Assembly (NCBI GenBank): GCA_963678375.2 | Contig: OY782831.1 | Coordinates: 1,674,001 to 1,738,000 of the forward strand | Length of the DNA stretch: 64,000 nt | Direction of reading: 5' to 3' | From: JAEKNW01 sp963678375 | Lineage (GTDB): Bacteria; Cloacimonadota; Cloacimonadia; Cloacimonadales; JAFGVF01 | Shown here: piece by piece, positions 33,240 through 41,151 of the stretch | Numbering within the stretch: position 1 is the first letter of the stretch | Layout of the letters: each line of letters starts with the position of its first letter | Position numbers and translations under genes: made by a program | Notes under the pieces: model-generated | Told to the model about the DNA's origin: nothing | Databases searched by the model: none | The model's input: only the letters and a program-made list of their open reading frames with translations

Positions 33240-33992
33240 ATGAAGAAAGATTATCATATTCATACCCACTTTAGTAAGGATAGCAAACTCAATCCAGATG
33301 ACTTAATAATTAAAGCCATAGAATCCGATTATGCAGAAATTGCCTTTACTGATCATTTAGAACTCATGTTTCCTCAATGGTCTTTTCATCAAGAATATAC
33401 CTTTGCTGATTATCTAGGCTATTTTACTAACTTGCAAGAAAAGTATGCATCACAGATTAAGATTTTACGAGGGATAGAAATAGGGGAGTATCAAGAGACC
33501 AAACATCAAGTAATAGACTATTTTGCAGGATTAAGACCAGATATTATCCTAGGATCAGTTCATACTATCTTACCTGATAAAGACATCTCTCTTCCCTTCA
33601 ACAAAGCACTTTCTAAACAGGATATAGTAAATTATTACAAAGCAAATTTAGAACTAGTTGAAAACTGCGATATTGATGTCTTAGCCCATTTGGGTATCTT
33701 TGCTCGCTATTTAAAACACGATATAAAAGCAGGATTACCAATCTGTAAGGATATTTTCCAAGTTATGAGAGAGAGAAAAATAGCTTTAGAAATAAACTAC
33801 TCAGGTTTGAGAAAACTAACAAAACAAATTATACCTCATCTTGAAGTTCTTGAGTTATATGCCTTGGAGGGTGGGAAATTTATATCTATTGGTTCAGATA
33901 GCCATCAAGTAAGTGACTTTGATGATAATTATGATAGGGTTTGGACAATGCTCCAAGAAAATGGATTTGGGATTTTTGAACTACTTGGATAA
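33240..33992 (+). CDS. PHP-domain phosphoesterase (histidinol-phosphatase HisK-like)
   Basis: 250 residues. The PHP metal motifs are DYHIHTHFSKDSK, IAFTDHLE, GIEIGEY, GSVHTI, VLAHLGIFARY and the late ISIGSDSHQVSDF, matching the trinuclear-metal HisK-type histidinol phosphatases. No histidine biosynthesis genes are near, so the substrate could be another phosphate monoester. AAGGAG precedes the ATG. The gene follows an intrinsic terminator by 25 bases, implying conditional read-through. Confidence 0.82.
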   Translation: MKKDYHIHTHFSKDSKLNPDDLIIKAIESDYAEIAFTDHLELMFPQWSFHQEYTFADYLGYFTNLQEKYASQIKILRGIEIGEYQETKHQVIDYFAGLRPDIILGSVHTILPDKDISLPFNKALSKQDIVNYYKANLELVENCDIDVLAHLGIFARYLKHDIKAGLPICKDIFQVMRERKIALEINYSGLRKLTKQIIPHLEVLELYALEGGKFISIGSDSHQVSDFDDNYDRVWTMLQENGFGIFELLG

Positions 33993-34023
33993 AAAAAGGA
34001 AAGGTTCAATTGAACCTTTCCTT
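33991..34023 (-). terminator. Terminator between the PHP gene and thioredoxin
   Basis: A perfect 14-bp palindrome AAGGAAAGGTTCAA (33996-34009)/TTGAACCTTTCCTT (34010-34023). On the minus strand it is followed by a T7 tract, so it best serves thioredoxin. On the plus strand it closely follows the PHP stop. Confidence 0.75.
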
Positions 34024-34178
34024 GGGGATGAATTTCAATTAGGAGAAATTTCTATTTAAGCTAGCATTTTAATACTTTTATTAATTAACTTACTGTCCAT
34101 TGCATTCATCATCCAATCTTCAGCTATCATCTTGTTTATCATTAAATTTCACTTTTACTTGTAGTGCTCTACAAATAA

Positions 34179-34535
34179 CTATGATTTATTTATCAGTAAC
34201 TTATCAATAGTCTCTTGGAAAGATTTTTTTGGTAAAGCACCAGCTGCCATAGATGGTTGACCTTCAGTTGGGATAAATAATATTGAAGGAATTGATCTTA
34301 TTCCAAACATAGCAGAAAGCTCTTGTTGCTCTTCAGTGTTAATTTTATAAATATCTACTTTACCTTCATACTCTTTAGATAATTCTTCCAAAATAGGAGC
34401 TACCATTTTGCAAGGTCCACACCAATCAGCATAAAAATCGATTACAGCAGGTCTCTTACCTTCAAATTTCCACTCTTTATTGTCTTCATAGTTAAATACT
34501 TTTTCTTTAAAGCTTTGTAATGTTAAGTGTTCCAT
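34179..34535 (-). CDS. trx: Thioredoxin
   Basis: 118 residues with active site VIDFYADWCGPCKMVAPIL, cis-proline loop GIRSIPSILFI and a normal C-terminal helix. A roughly 20-residue N-terminal extension precedes the fold. It reduces disulfides in the cytoplasm. It is monocistronic between the terminator and an IS3 element on the opposite strand. A decayed copy of part of this gene is at 39760-39805. Confidence 0.95.
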   Translation of the reverse strand: MEHLTLQSFKEKVFNYEDNKEWKFEGKRPAVIDFYADWCGPCKMVAPILEELSKEYEGKVDIYKINTEEQQELSAMFGIRSIPSILFIPTEGQPSMAAGALPKKSFQETIDKLLINKS

Positions 34536-34768
34536 AATTACCTCTTTTTTTAGTTTTTCTATAGTATAAGGTATTTGTTAAAACTTGCAAATAGTTTTTT
34601 AAACAATTGCCTTTTTTTTTGCATAAGGCAAAACATCATGTAAACTAGAAAAGAAAACGAGATAGATGAAATCAAATAATCTAAATAGTCGAATGTATTA
34701 CATGACATATATATAGATATATCCTGTGCCGTCCTAAATAAGTTACCTAAAAAGGAAAGGAGCGACAC

Positions 34769-35188
34769 ATGAAAAATGAAACAAGAAGAGGCAGAGATTA
34801 TAAGAAATTTACAGTTGCCTTTAAAATGAAAATTATTGACGAGATTGAGAATGGTATTTTAACTAAACGAGAAGCTTGCAAGCTATACCAAGTGAAGGAA
34901 TCAACCTTATATAGTTGGTTAGAAAAATACGGTATAAATGAACGCATAGACAAAAAGGTGATAATTATGACCAGAGAAGAAGAATCAGAATTAGTACTTT
35001 TAAGACGCGAGAATAAGCTGCTAAGACGATCCTTAGAAGATGCCCAGTTAAGATCATTAGCTTATGAATGTTTAGTAGATGAAGCCTCTAAATTTACCAA
35101 AATTGACTTAAAAAAAAACTTTGGTTCAATAGCGCGCGAAGTTGTCAGGAAAAGGCTAAAAGACGAAGCTACAGAAGAACAGGACTAA
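34769..35188 (+). CDS. IS3-family transposase OrfA
   Basis: 139 residues. An N-terminal helix-turn-helix (FTVAFKMKIIDEIENGILTKREACKLYQVKESTLYSWLEKYG) binds the terminal repeats. It is followed by a leucine-zipper-type coiled coil (ELVLLRRENKLLRRSLEDAQL). AAAGGAG precedes the ATG. Near the end, codons TTA AAA AAA AAC contain an A AAA AAA slippery heptamer (about 35109-35116). OrfB is open in the -1 frame from there, the usual IS3 frameshift arrangement. OrfA itself looks intact. Confidence 0.85.
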   Translation: MKNETRRGRDYKKFTVAFKMKIIDEIENGILTKREACKLYQVKESTLYSWLEKYGINERIDKKVIIMTREEESELVLLRRENKLLRRSLEDAQLRSLAYECLVDEASKFTKIDLKKNFGSIAREVVRKRLKDEATEEQD

Positions 35189-35997
35189 ATTTAATATGCA
35201 GAAGTTTAGGTTACACACACCAAGGTTACAAAAAGCATGAGAAAAGAGTTTTCGAAAAACATTCTGAAGAGGTCGAAATAATGCTTGAAGTTTATAGTAT
35301 CAAACATAGAATGCCAAATATAGGTGTAAGGAAAATTAAATATCTATTATCCAAACAAGGCTATAAAGTTGGGAAGGATAGATTATTTGAATTACTTTCT
35401 ATAAATGGTTTATTAGTACGTACTAAAAAGCGTAAGAAATACACTTCAGCTTCAAGTTATATTAATAATAAATATAGTAATTTATTATAAGATCTTAATA
35501 TAAATAAACCTAACCAGGCTTGGGTATGTGATATCACTTATATAAGAACACTTTCAGGTTTTAGTTATTTATATCTTGTAACAGACTATTATTCTAGAAA
35601 GACATTAGGTTATCATATATCTAACAACTTAGAATCAGAAAATTGCTTAATAACCTTGCAGAAAGCCTTGAAACATGTAGATAATGCAGAGAATATTATC
35701 CATCACTCAGACCATGGGACACAATATCTTAGTAATAAATATATAAAATTTCTTACTAAAAAGAAATTTAAAATAAGTTTAACAGGTCCAAATCACTGCT
35801 ATGATAATGCAGTAGCAGTAAGGGTAAATAATACTTACAAAAATGAGTTTGGTTTGGGTAGAGTTTTTCATTCAGATAAAGAACTTGAACAGGCTTGTAA
35901 AGAAGCTGTTCATATATATAACACAGAAAGACCTCATTTAGCATTGTATTATAATGTTCCAAATGAAGTCTATGAATCTCATATTGTGGATAACTAA
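35107..35997 (+). pseudogene. IS3-family transposase OrfB, nonsense-mutated
   Basis: The rve/DDE integrase region reads LNLICRSLGYTHQGYKKHEK, then MPNIGVRKIKYLLSKQGYKV, then stops at TAA 35488-35490 where family members have lysine (NLL*DLNINKPNQAW). It continues in the same frame through WVCDITYIRTLSG and HHSDHGTQY to 35997. Catalytic Asp codons are at 35530 and 35710. The third catalytic residue, normally Glu in NAVAERVN, is Val (GTA at 35818, reading NAVAVRVNN). Two independent lesions mean no active transposase from this copy. The -1 frame relative to orfA is open from 35107. Confidence 0.85.
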
Positions 35998-36139
35998 TGT
36001 TCTTCGATAAATTATCCATCAATCCACATTGCATAAAAATATTTCAAAGAAAATTTTTATGCGAAATAATGAACCAACCTGTTCAATAGTAGTAGTAATG
36101 TGGATTGTGGGTAATTTAAATTAGTTATCCATCAATATG
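35980..36139. repeat. Large nested palindrome at the 3' end of the IS element
   Basis: Three concentric arms. The outer pairs CATATTG/GATAACTAAT (35980-35998) with ATTAGTTATC/CAATATG (36120-36139). The middle pairs TTATCCATCAATCCACATT (36013-36031) with AATGTGGATTGTGGGTAA (36098-36115). The inner pairs GCATAAAAAT (36032-36041) with ATTTTTATGC (36054-36063) exactly. The outer arm overlaps the orfB stop. It may be a transcription-blocking or end structure of the element. Confidence 0.6.
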
Positions 36140-36183
36140 ATATTTATCAACATAAACCAAGGTAACTATATCAGAACTTGACA

Positions 36184-36336
36184 GTTTGATATAATGGTAA
36201 AGTATGTGTACTATTGGAAAAAGAGTTTATGAAACTTATATTGAAAGATTTCATATGTTTCATTATTGCAAGCTTATAGGGTTTTATAGCATATAGAAGT
36301 TGTATTTAATAGTGAGAAATGTTTAATCATTTGATG
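36184..36336. other. Short non-coding stretch right of the IS
   Basis: About 150 AT-rich bases between the IS right end and the lipase terminator. No ORF or structure is recognised. Confidence 0.4.
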
Positions 36337-36370
36337 ATAAGAAGGTGCTCTTGAAAGAGCACCTTCTTAT
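36337..36370 (-). terminator. Terminator of the lipase gene
   Basis: A perfect 14-bp stem ATAAGAAGGTGCTC (36337-36350)/GAGCACCTTCTTAT (36357-36370) with a six-base loop, 8 bases past the lipase stop. Confidence 0.75.
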
Positions 36371-36378
36371 TGTAATTA

Positions 36379-37203
36379 TTATTTTGAGAGGCGTTTATAG
36401 TCAGCTAAAAGTCTTGGAAGATAGCTATCAGAGTCACCATCAAGAAGATGATTATCAACAACATCAAAGATATCTACTGTCTTATCTACAAACTTTTTTA
36501 CTGCATTTATTCTTTGCTGTAACCATGAGTTTTCACTATCATCTCTATCTTCACTATCAAGTATAATTCTTTTACCTGCATGGCTAAAAAATGGTTCTGG
36601 TGGAACATGAGGTACTAAATCTCCTTTGTTAACAACTCGATAATGGGGACCTTCGATCTTATTGTTTAATTCATTACAAAAATTCTGATTACCAGGTCTA
36701 GGGCTTGCGAAAGTATAAAGCCCATATACTTTATACCCATTTTCTGCTAACATACCAGAGTACAAGGATGCTAAGGCACCTCCCAAACTATGGCCTGTTA
36801 CCCAAATCTTTTTATTCTTAGGATTTGCTTTATCTATACAGTTCGTAAGTTTGATTATAGCTGGGAAAAGAGCGTCTTGAAATCCTTCATGAGCTTTGGT
36901 GTTTGTAAGAGGTCCTGGATCTAATACAGCTTGAAAGTTTCCTAGCCAATCTTTAGGACTATTAGAACCTCTAAAAACAACAATTATATTATTTGAATCT
37001 GACATTACAAAGCATTGTGTATCAATATCATGTTTTTTAGAGATACTTATAAAACCTTCAAAGTTGTAGTTATTATTATCAATAATATTCGAAATTTCTT
37101 CTTCGCTACAATAAGAAAGATTACATGCCCTAGCTAAATATAGTGCATTTGATTCACTATATTTAATTTCATGTTCTAGTGTCCTAATTGTTTCATTTTT
37201 CAT
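36379..37203 (-). CDS. Class 3 (fungal-type) lipase family protein
   Basis: 274 residues with an alpha/beta-hydrolase fold. Nucleophile elbow VTGHSLGGALASLYSG (Ser139), acid VVNKGDLVPHVP (Asp195), and His252 in DNHLLDGDSDSYL form the expected triad. The oxyanion region IIVVFRGSNSPKDWLGNF precedes it. There is no signal peptide, so it may act in the cytoplasm or be released otherwise. It lies in the accessory stretch between the IS element and the defence-like pair. Lipases of this class also occur as effectors, but nothing here shows that. Confidence 0.82.
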   Translation of the reverse strand: MKNETIRTLEHEIKYSESNALYLARACNLSYCSEEEISNIIDNNNYNFEGFISISKKHDIDTQCFVMSDSNNIIVVFRGSNSPKDWLGNFQAVLDPGPLTNTKAHEGFQDALFPAIIKLTNCIDKANPKNKKIWVTGHSLGGALASLYSGMLAENGYKVYGLYTFASPRPGNQNFCNELNNKIEGPHYRVVNKGDLVPHVPPEPFFSHAGKRIILDSEDRDDSENSWLQQRINAVKKFVDKTVDIFDVVDNHLLDGDSDSYLPRLLADYKRLSK

Positions 37204-37364
37204 ATAAACTCCTAATTCATAGTGTTCTACATTAGTTTAAAGGTCATCTTGGCTAGCTTATTCAGATACTTTTACCTTAGATAGATTCCTAAGATAAAAA
37301 TTATATTGTCTATTCAAAATAATTTACTATTTATACTTTGTAGAAGTTTTAAAATCTAAACAAA

Positions 37365-37391
37365 TTATTATCCAATGTTTTAATGTGTCAA
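37365..37391 (-). promoter_or_regulatory. Possible promoter for the lipase gene
   Basis: Minus-strand TTGACA (37391-37386) and TAATAA (37370-37365) are 15 bases apart, about 160 bases before the lipase ATG. The remaining 37204-37492 gap is AT-rich with no coding frame. Confidence 0.3.
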
Positions 37392-37492
37392 GAAAACAAT
37401 TTTTATTATAAATATCGACAGTGGGCTAACTTCCTTTAGGTTTTCTAATATCGTTTAGTACTAATTATTTTAGTAAAGCTAGAGTTATTCTA

Positions 37493-38104
37493 TTAGTGCT
37501 TACTCCTCATATTTTCCAAACCCTCAACTACTTTCCAAACATCGGTGAAGGAAACAATATCTTTTGGTTCTATTTTTTTTGCTCTTTCAATAGCAGTATC
37601 TACTTTGTCAATTAATCTATCATAGATTTTAATCTTATTAAAGAACTTCTTAGATTTATCATAGTTGAGAAAAGGAGGAAATTCCAGAAGTCGATCTGAA
37701 ACAGCTGAATCAGTTGTAAGGTTAGGTACCTTTTCCATGAAGTGAAATAAGAACCATATCTCAAAGCATGGATTTGAGTTGATAATATGTACTTTTTCTT
37801 GTCCAACAGATTTTATAAAACTATTTTTTGCCTGTTGGAACTGTTCTTGTTGATTCTTACCTATAATATTATCCATATCAATCAGGCAATAGACAATATC
37901 AGTATCTTCATTCTTGATTAGTTCCCTAGCTTTCTTGAATATCTGCTTATACGAGGAGTTTTGTGGTAGTTCTGGCTTAACTTTGAAGGCATATCTCTTA
38001 TAATTTTTTAAGCTAATAAAATATTCTTGTTCTGAAATACCTTCACCGATAATAGCAATACTAGTTTTTAGTTTTCTTAAGCGTCTACTCATTCTTGCCA
38101 TCAT
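37493..38104 (-). CDS. rloB: RloB-family protein (AbiL-type defence partner)
   Basis: 203 residues. The TOPRIM-like signature is IAIIGEGISEQEYF (catalytic Glu region), VYCLIDMDN (DxD) and the RloB hallmark INSNPCFEIWFLFHF. RloB proteins are partners of an AAA/SMC-like ATPase in anti-phage loci related to AbiL and PARIS, where the TOPRIM subunit is the likely nuclease effector. The ATG follows the ATPase stop directly (TAAATG), so expression is coupled to that gene. It looks intact although the ATPase is frameshifted, so its present activity is uncertain. Confidence 0.82.
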   Translation of the reverse strand: MMARMSRRLRKLKTSIAIIGEGISEQEYFISLKNYKRYAFKVKPELPQNSSYKQIFKKARELIKNEDTDIVYCLIDMDNIIGKNQQEQFQQAKNSFIKSVGQEKVHIINSNPCFEIWFLFHFMEKVPNLTTDSAVSDRLLEFPPFLNYDKSKKFFNKIKIYDRLIDKVDTAIERAKKIEPKDIVSFTDVWKVVEGLENMRSKH

Positions 38105-39393
38105 TTATCCGTGATCAATTAATGTTGAACCAAGATTAGGAACAGCACCCAACTTACCAGACTTATAGGCTTTTAAATAACTCATATTTTTTCTTATCTC
38201 AGGGAAATCGGCAAGGGAATATAAATCTGTTGATCCATCAGATTTCTTATCAGTAAACCATACTACATCTTTTCTAATATCATCAGAGTTTGATAAAATG
38301 TCAGTATTATGAGTACTAACAATTAATTGTGACTTACTAGAATTTCTAAGGAAAGTATAGATAAAGTGTCTAACTAAATCAGGATGCAAGCTTCGTTCAA
38401 TTTCATCAATGGTTAGAATACGTTCATTTAATGTTAACTCGTTTAATGCTCCCCCAAGCTCAAAATATCTTTTTGTGCCATCAGATTCTTCATCAAAGTC
38501 AAGGTTGGATGTTTGTTCTACACCCCCATTTATAGTCTTATGATTTAACTGTAGTTCAACACTAGAGAACTTTCCTTCAGCGAGTATGTTCTTTTTAACT
38601 GAGTCAGGAATATTGCTTTTAGTGATACGATCTGATAAGTCTTGGTCTATTATAACATCTTCTTTACTTATATATATATCATTAATGTTAAAATCTGCCT
38701 TTGTAAAAGATTTGTTAGTCTTTGCTTATTTACATTGTCTTTATCAATGCGTTTAACTGCCCAAGTTTTGAGATCTGAATTTTGCTTTACGATAGGCATT
38801 AGGTCTTTATAGAACCATTCAAAAGCATTTTGTAGATCAGGAACATTGATTTTAGTAACTTGTAATGCGGATAACAATGTCATGGTACTTACTGTGTTGG
38901 AATCTAGAGCATCTTTATCCTTTTTGTATAAGTTTAAGTCTTGGTATGTACCATATTTTATCTCATCTAAATTTCGTGTAAAGATTTTTGTTGGTTGTCC
39001 TTTAGGGTAATACGAAAGTCGTTCTTCAATAATTCTGTTGTTGTTTAGTTTAAGTAGATAATCATATCTTATATTATTTTTCAAGAAAATTACTTCAAAT
39101 TCTCCAACCTCTTGGACCGTATTAATGTCAAATTTAAAGGGGGTAAAATTAGTCAATTCATCATTTCTTTTAGGATGGATTACAGCATTACGAATGAAAT
39201 CAATAGCTTTTAAAATATTAGTTTTACCAGATGCATTAGCACCATAAATAATACCAAGTTTGAGAACTCTCGTCTTTTCATTAATCTTATAACAAAAATA
39301 CTCTTCAAGGGTCTTATCTTTAGTAGCTTCGAAAGATATAGTCATCTTCTCTTTATATGATAAGAAATTCTTAACAGAAAACTCTAATAACAT
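38105..39393 (-). pseudogene. AAA/SMC-like ATPase (RloA/AbiLi-type), frameshifted
   Basis: One gene in two frames. Residues 1-225 carry the N-terminal MLLEFSVKNFLSYKEKMTIS and Walker A IIYGANASGKTNILKAI. That frame ends at 38668 (LMIYI). One base extra in the minus-strand CTTTTA run (plus-strand A4 at 38705-38708) would continue as TKADFNINDIYISKEDV, through ELGGALNELTLNERILTIDEIERSLHP (Walker B) and VSTHNTDILSN, to the stop at 38105. The only lesion seen is this single-base frameshift, so it could be recent or a read error. With RloB it forms an AbiL/RloAB-type pair. Confidence 0.8.
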
Positions 39394-39620
39394 ACTTTCT
39401 CCTAATTATTAATTATGAATTTGTAGATTTTATACAAAATAAACGATTAAAATATATTGTCAATGAATAATTGCATGTATCAATGTTTTATTACACTTGA
39501 TACTTTTTATGTATCAACTTAATTAAGCATTTCTAGTTATTCATTTTGTTTTATGTTCTTGTTTGCTCAATGAATGTTTTACCTTGTACAATTTAATAAA
39601 AGGAAGGTAAGTTAAAGAAG

Positions 39621-39676
39621 TGGGTATAAGATATGATGTTAGTACTCATACACTAAGAAAGACATTTAGTTATCAT
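39621..39676 (+). pseudogene. Remnant of an IS3-type orfB
   Basis: TGGGTATAAGATAT (39621-39634) resembles the TGGGTATGTGATAT encoding WVCD in the 34.7-kb element. AGAAAGACATTTAGTTATCAT (39656-39676) matches 19 of 21 bases of 35596-35616. The sequence between them is shortened, consistent with internal deletion. Confidence 0.45.
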
Positions 39677-39759
39677 GCCTTGGAGAATTGAGTATTTATT
39701 TTGTTGATGTAGATATTTAATCATTTATCCAAGCTGTCTTAAAATTAGAATATCATTTG

Positions 39760-39805
39760 GAAAGGACAAATCAATCAGCACAAAAGTCGATTACAAGACG
39801 TTTTT
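39760..39805 (-). pseudogene. Remnant of a thioredoxin gene
   Basis: On the minus strand it reads VIDFCAD, then a stop in place of Trp, then FVLSK, aligning with VIDFYADWCGPCK of the intact gene. The nucleotide match (AATCAGCACAAAAGTCGATT versus AATCAGCATAAAAATCGATT) is strong, followed by decay. Confidence 0.45.
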
Positions 39806-39859
39806 AATCTAAATATCTGTTAACAGTGTTAAATTAAATAGAAAATATAAAGTAAAGAC

Positions 39860-39882
39860 TTGACAAAACTCAATTTAATACA
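39860..39882 (+). promoter_or_regulatory. Possible promoter for the BMP lipoprotein gene
   Basis: TTGACA (39860-39865) with TAATAC at 10 bases or ATAAAA at 17 bases, about 80 bases before the ATG. The -10 is ambiguous. Confidence 0.35.
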
Positions 39883-39946
39883 ATAAAATGAATTATATAA
39901 ATTAGTAGCACAAACAACAACAAATAACTCTTTAAAGGGGATCAAA

Positions 39947-41047
39947 ATGAAGAGAAAAATCTTAGTATTATTATTGATGTGTCTTATAGTAATTATGTTA
40001 GTGGGATGTGACAATAATGAGCATAAGCAAAAGACTGGAAAAGCTTTAAAAGTGGGTTTTTTATTCGTAGGTCCTATCGGGGATGGTGGTTGGAACTATG
40101 CTCATAACAAAGGATTATTAGAAATAGAGGAGATGCCATATATTCAAGAGATACTTTATAGAGAAAATGCTTCTAACACGGAAAGTAGTCTAATTGCTAT
40201 TGAAGAGTTAATTAAGGATGGAGCAGATTTGATTTTTGCAACTTCTTATAATCATAAAGAGGCAACCCTCCAAATGGCTAAGAAATACCCTAAGGTTATC
40301 TTCGAATCTTGTTCTACTTTCCTTAAAGAAGACAATATTGGATCCTATTTCGGGAAAATTTACCAAGGTTGGTATTTAGCAGGTATTTTGGCTGGGATGA
40401 AGACAGAATCCAATAAGATAGGTATCATAGTTGCTCATGCAAATCCAGAATGTAGAAGAATAACTAATGCTTTCTCTTTAGGTATAAAAGCTATGAATCC
40501 CCAAGCTCAAGTTTATGTAGAGTGGATACATTCTTGGTATAATCCTGTAAGAGAAAATGCAATTGCTAATAAAATGATTGATATGGGATGCGATATTATT
40601 GCTCATAATAGTGATTCAAATGAATCCCAAAAAGTCGCTGATAACAGAAATGTTTATTCTATTGGATATAACACCGATATGAAGACTTTTGCTCCTAGGA
40701 AAAATCTAGTTAGTGTTGTTTGGAACTGGGGTGATTTTTATAAAGAGAAAGTTGAAGAAGTGTATGAAGGAAGATGGGTAGCAAGTAAGATTTGGTTGGA
40801 TCTAGATTCTGGCTTATTTGGTTTAACTGAGTTTGGTGATCATTTTGATCAATCTCAAAAATCAATTTTACAAGAAATCATTAGAAAGGTTAAAGCAAAG
40901 GAATTAGTGATTTTCTCAGGTCCAATCAAGGATAATGAGGGTAATGATAGAGTATTACCTGGACAATCCTTGACTGATGAAGAATTATTAACAATTGACT
41001 GGTTAGTCGATAATATTAGTGTAATTAATCCAATTGCTACCGAATAA
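39947..41047 (+). CDS. BMP/PnrA-family nucleoside-binding lipoprotein
   Basis: 366 residues. Lipoprotein signal with lipobox IMLVGC (Cys about 21). The periplasmic-binding fold is of the BMP/PnrA type: VGFLFVGPIGDGGWNYAHNKG, DLIFATSYNHKEATLQMAKKYPKV, GWYLAGILAGMKTESNKIGII and CDIIAHNSDSNESQKVAD. Family members bind purine nucleosides for an ABC importer. No permease or ATPase genes are adjacent. It is followed by an alkaline phosphatase lipoprotein, which would make nucleosides from nucleotides, so the pair suggests a scavenging route. Confidence 0.87.
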   Translation: MKRKILVLLLMCLIVIMLVGCDNNEHKQKTGKALKVGFLFVGPIGDGGWNYAHNKGLLEIEEMPYIQEILYRENASNTESSLIAIEELIKDGADLIFATSYNHKEATLQMAKKYPKVIFESCSTFLKEDNIGSYFGKIYQGWYLAGILAGMKTESNKIGIIVAHANPECRRITNAFSLGIKAMNPQAQVYVEWIHSWYNPVRENAIANKMIDMGCDIIAHNSDSNESQKVADNRNVYSIGYNTDMKTFAPRKNLVSVVWNWGDFYKEKVEEVYEGRWVASKIWLDLDSGLFGLTEFGDHFDQSQKSILQEIIRKVKAKELVIFSGPIKDNEGNDRVLPGQSLTDEELLTIDWLVDNISVINPIATE

Positions 41048-41151
41048 TTAGAAAGAGATAGAAGATAAATATTGACTTTATTAGGCAGATAAATCTTATT
41101 GTAGTAAAAAATACATGCAGAATTTACAAAAAGAAATGCGAAAGGTAAATT

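Larger units (their letters stand above)
34725..36183 (+). mobile_element. IS3-family insertion sequence, inactivated
   Basis: About 1.46 kb. The left end TGTGCCGTCCTAAATAAGTT (34725 on) and the right end GGTAACTATATCAGAACTTG (36161 on) are imperfect inverted repeats over 23 bases, with GGTAACT/AGTTACC exact. Inside are orfA and a broken orfB in the -1 frame. No target duplication is evident (ATCC left, GTTT right). The 3' non-coding end forms a large nested palindrome. The ends are tentative because the repeats match at only about 16 of 23 positions. Confidence 0.65.
39394..39946. other. Gene-free stretch with decayed transposase and thioredoxin sequences
   Basis: About 550 bases with no intact ORF. 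It holds a possible ATPase promoter on the minus strand (TTGACA near 39459 with TATTTT 16 bases on), two gene relics (39621-39676 and 39760-39805) and the promoter of the BMP gene. Confidence 0.5.

Noticed and set aside
34056..34142. 28-codon minus-strand ORF after thioredoxin (MINKMIAEDW...)
   Set aside because: No Shine-Dalgarno and it sits in the 3' untranslated stretch before the terminator. Conservation was not testable.
35980..36139. Integron attC site
   Set aside because: The arms do not match RYYYAAC/GTTRRRY cores, and no integrase or cassette array is near.
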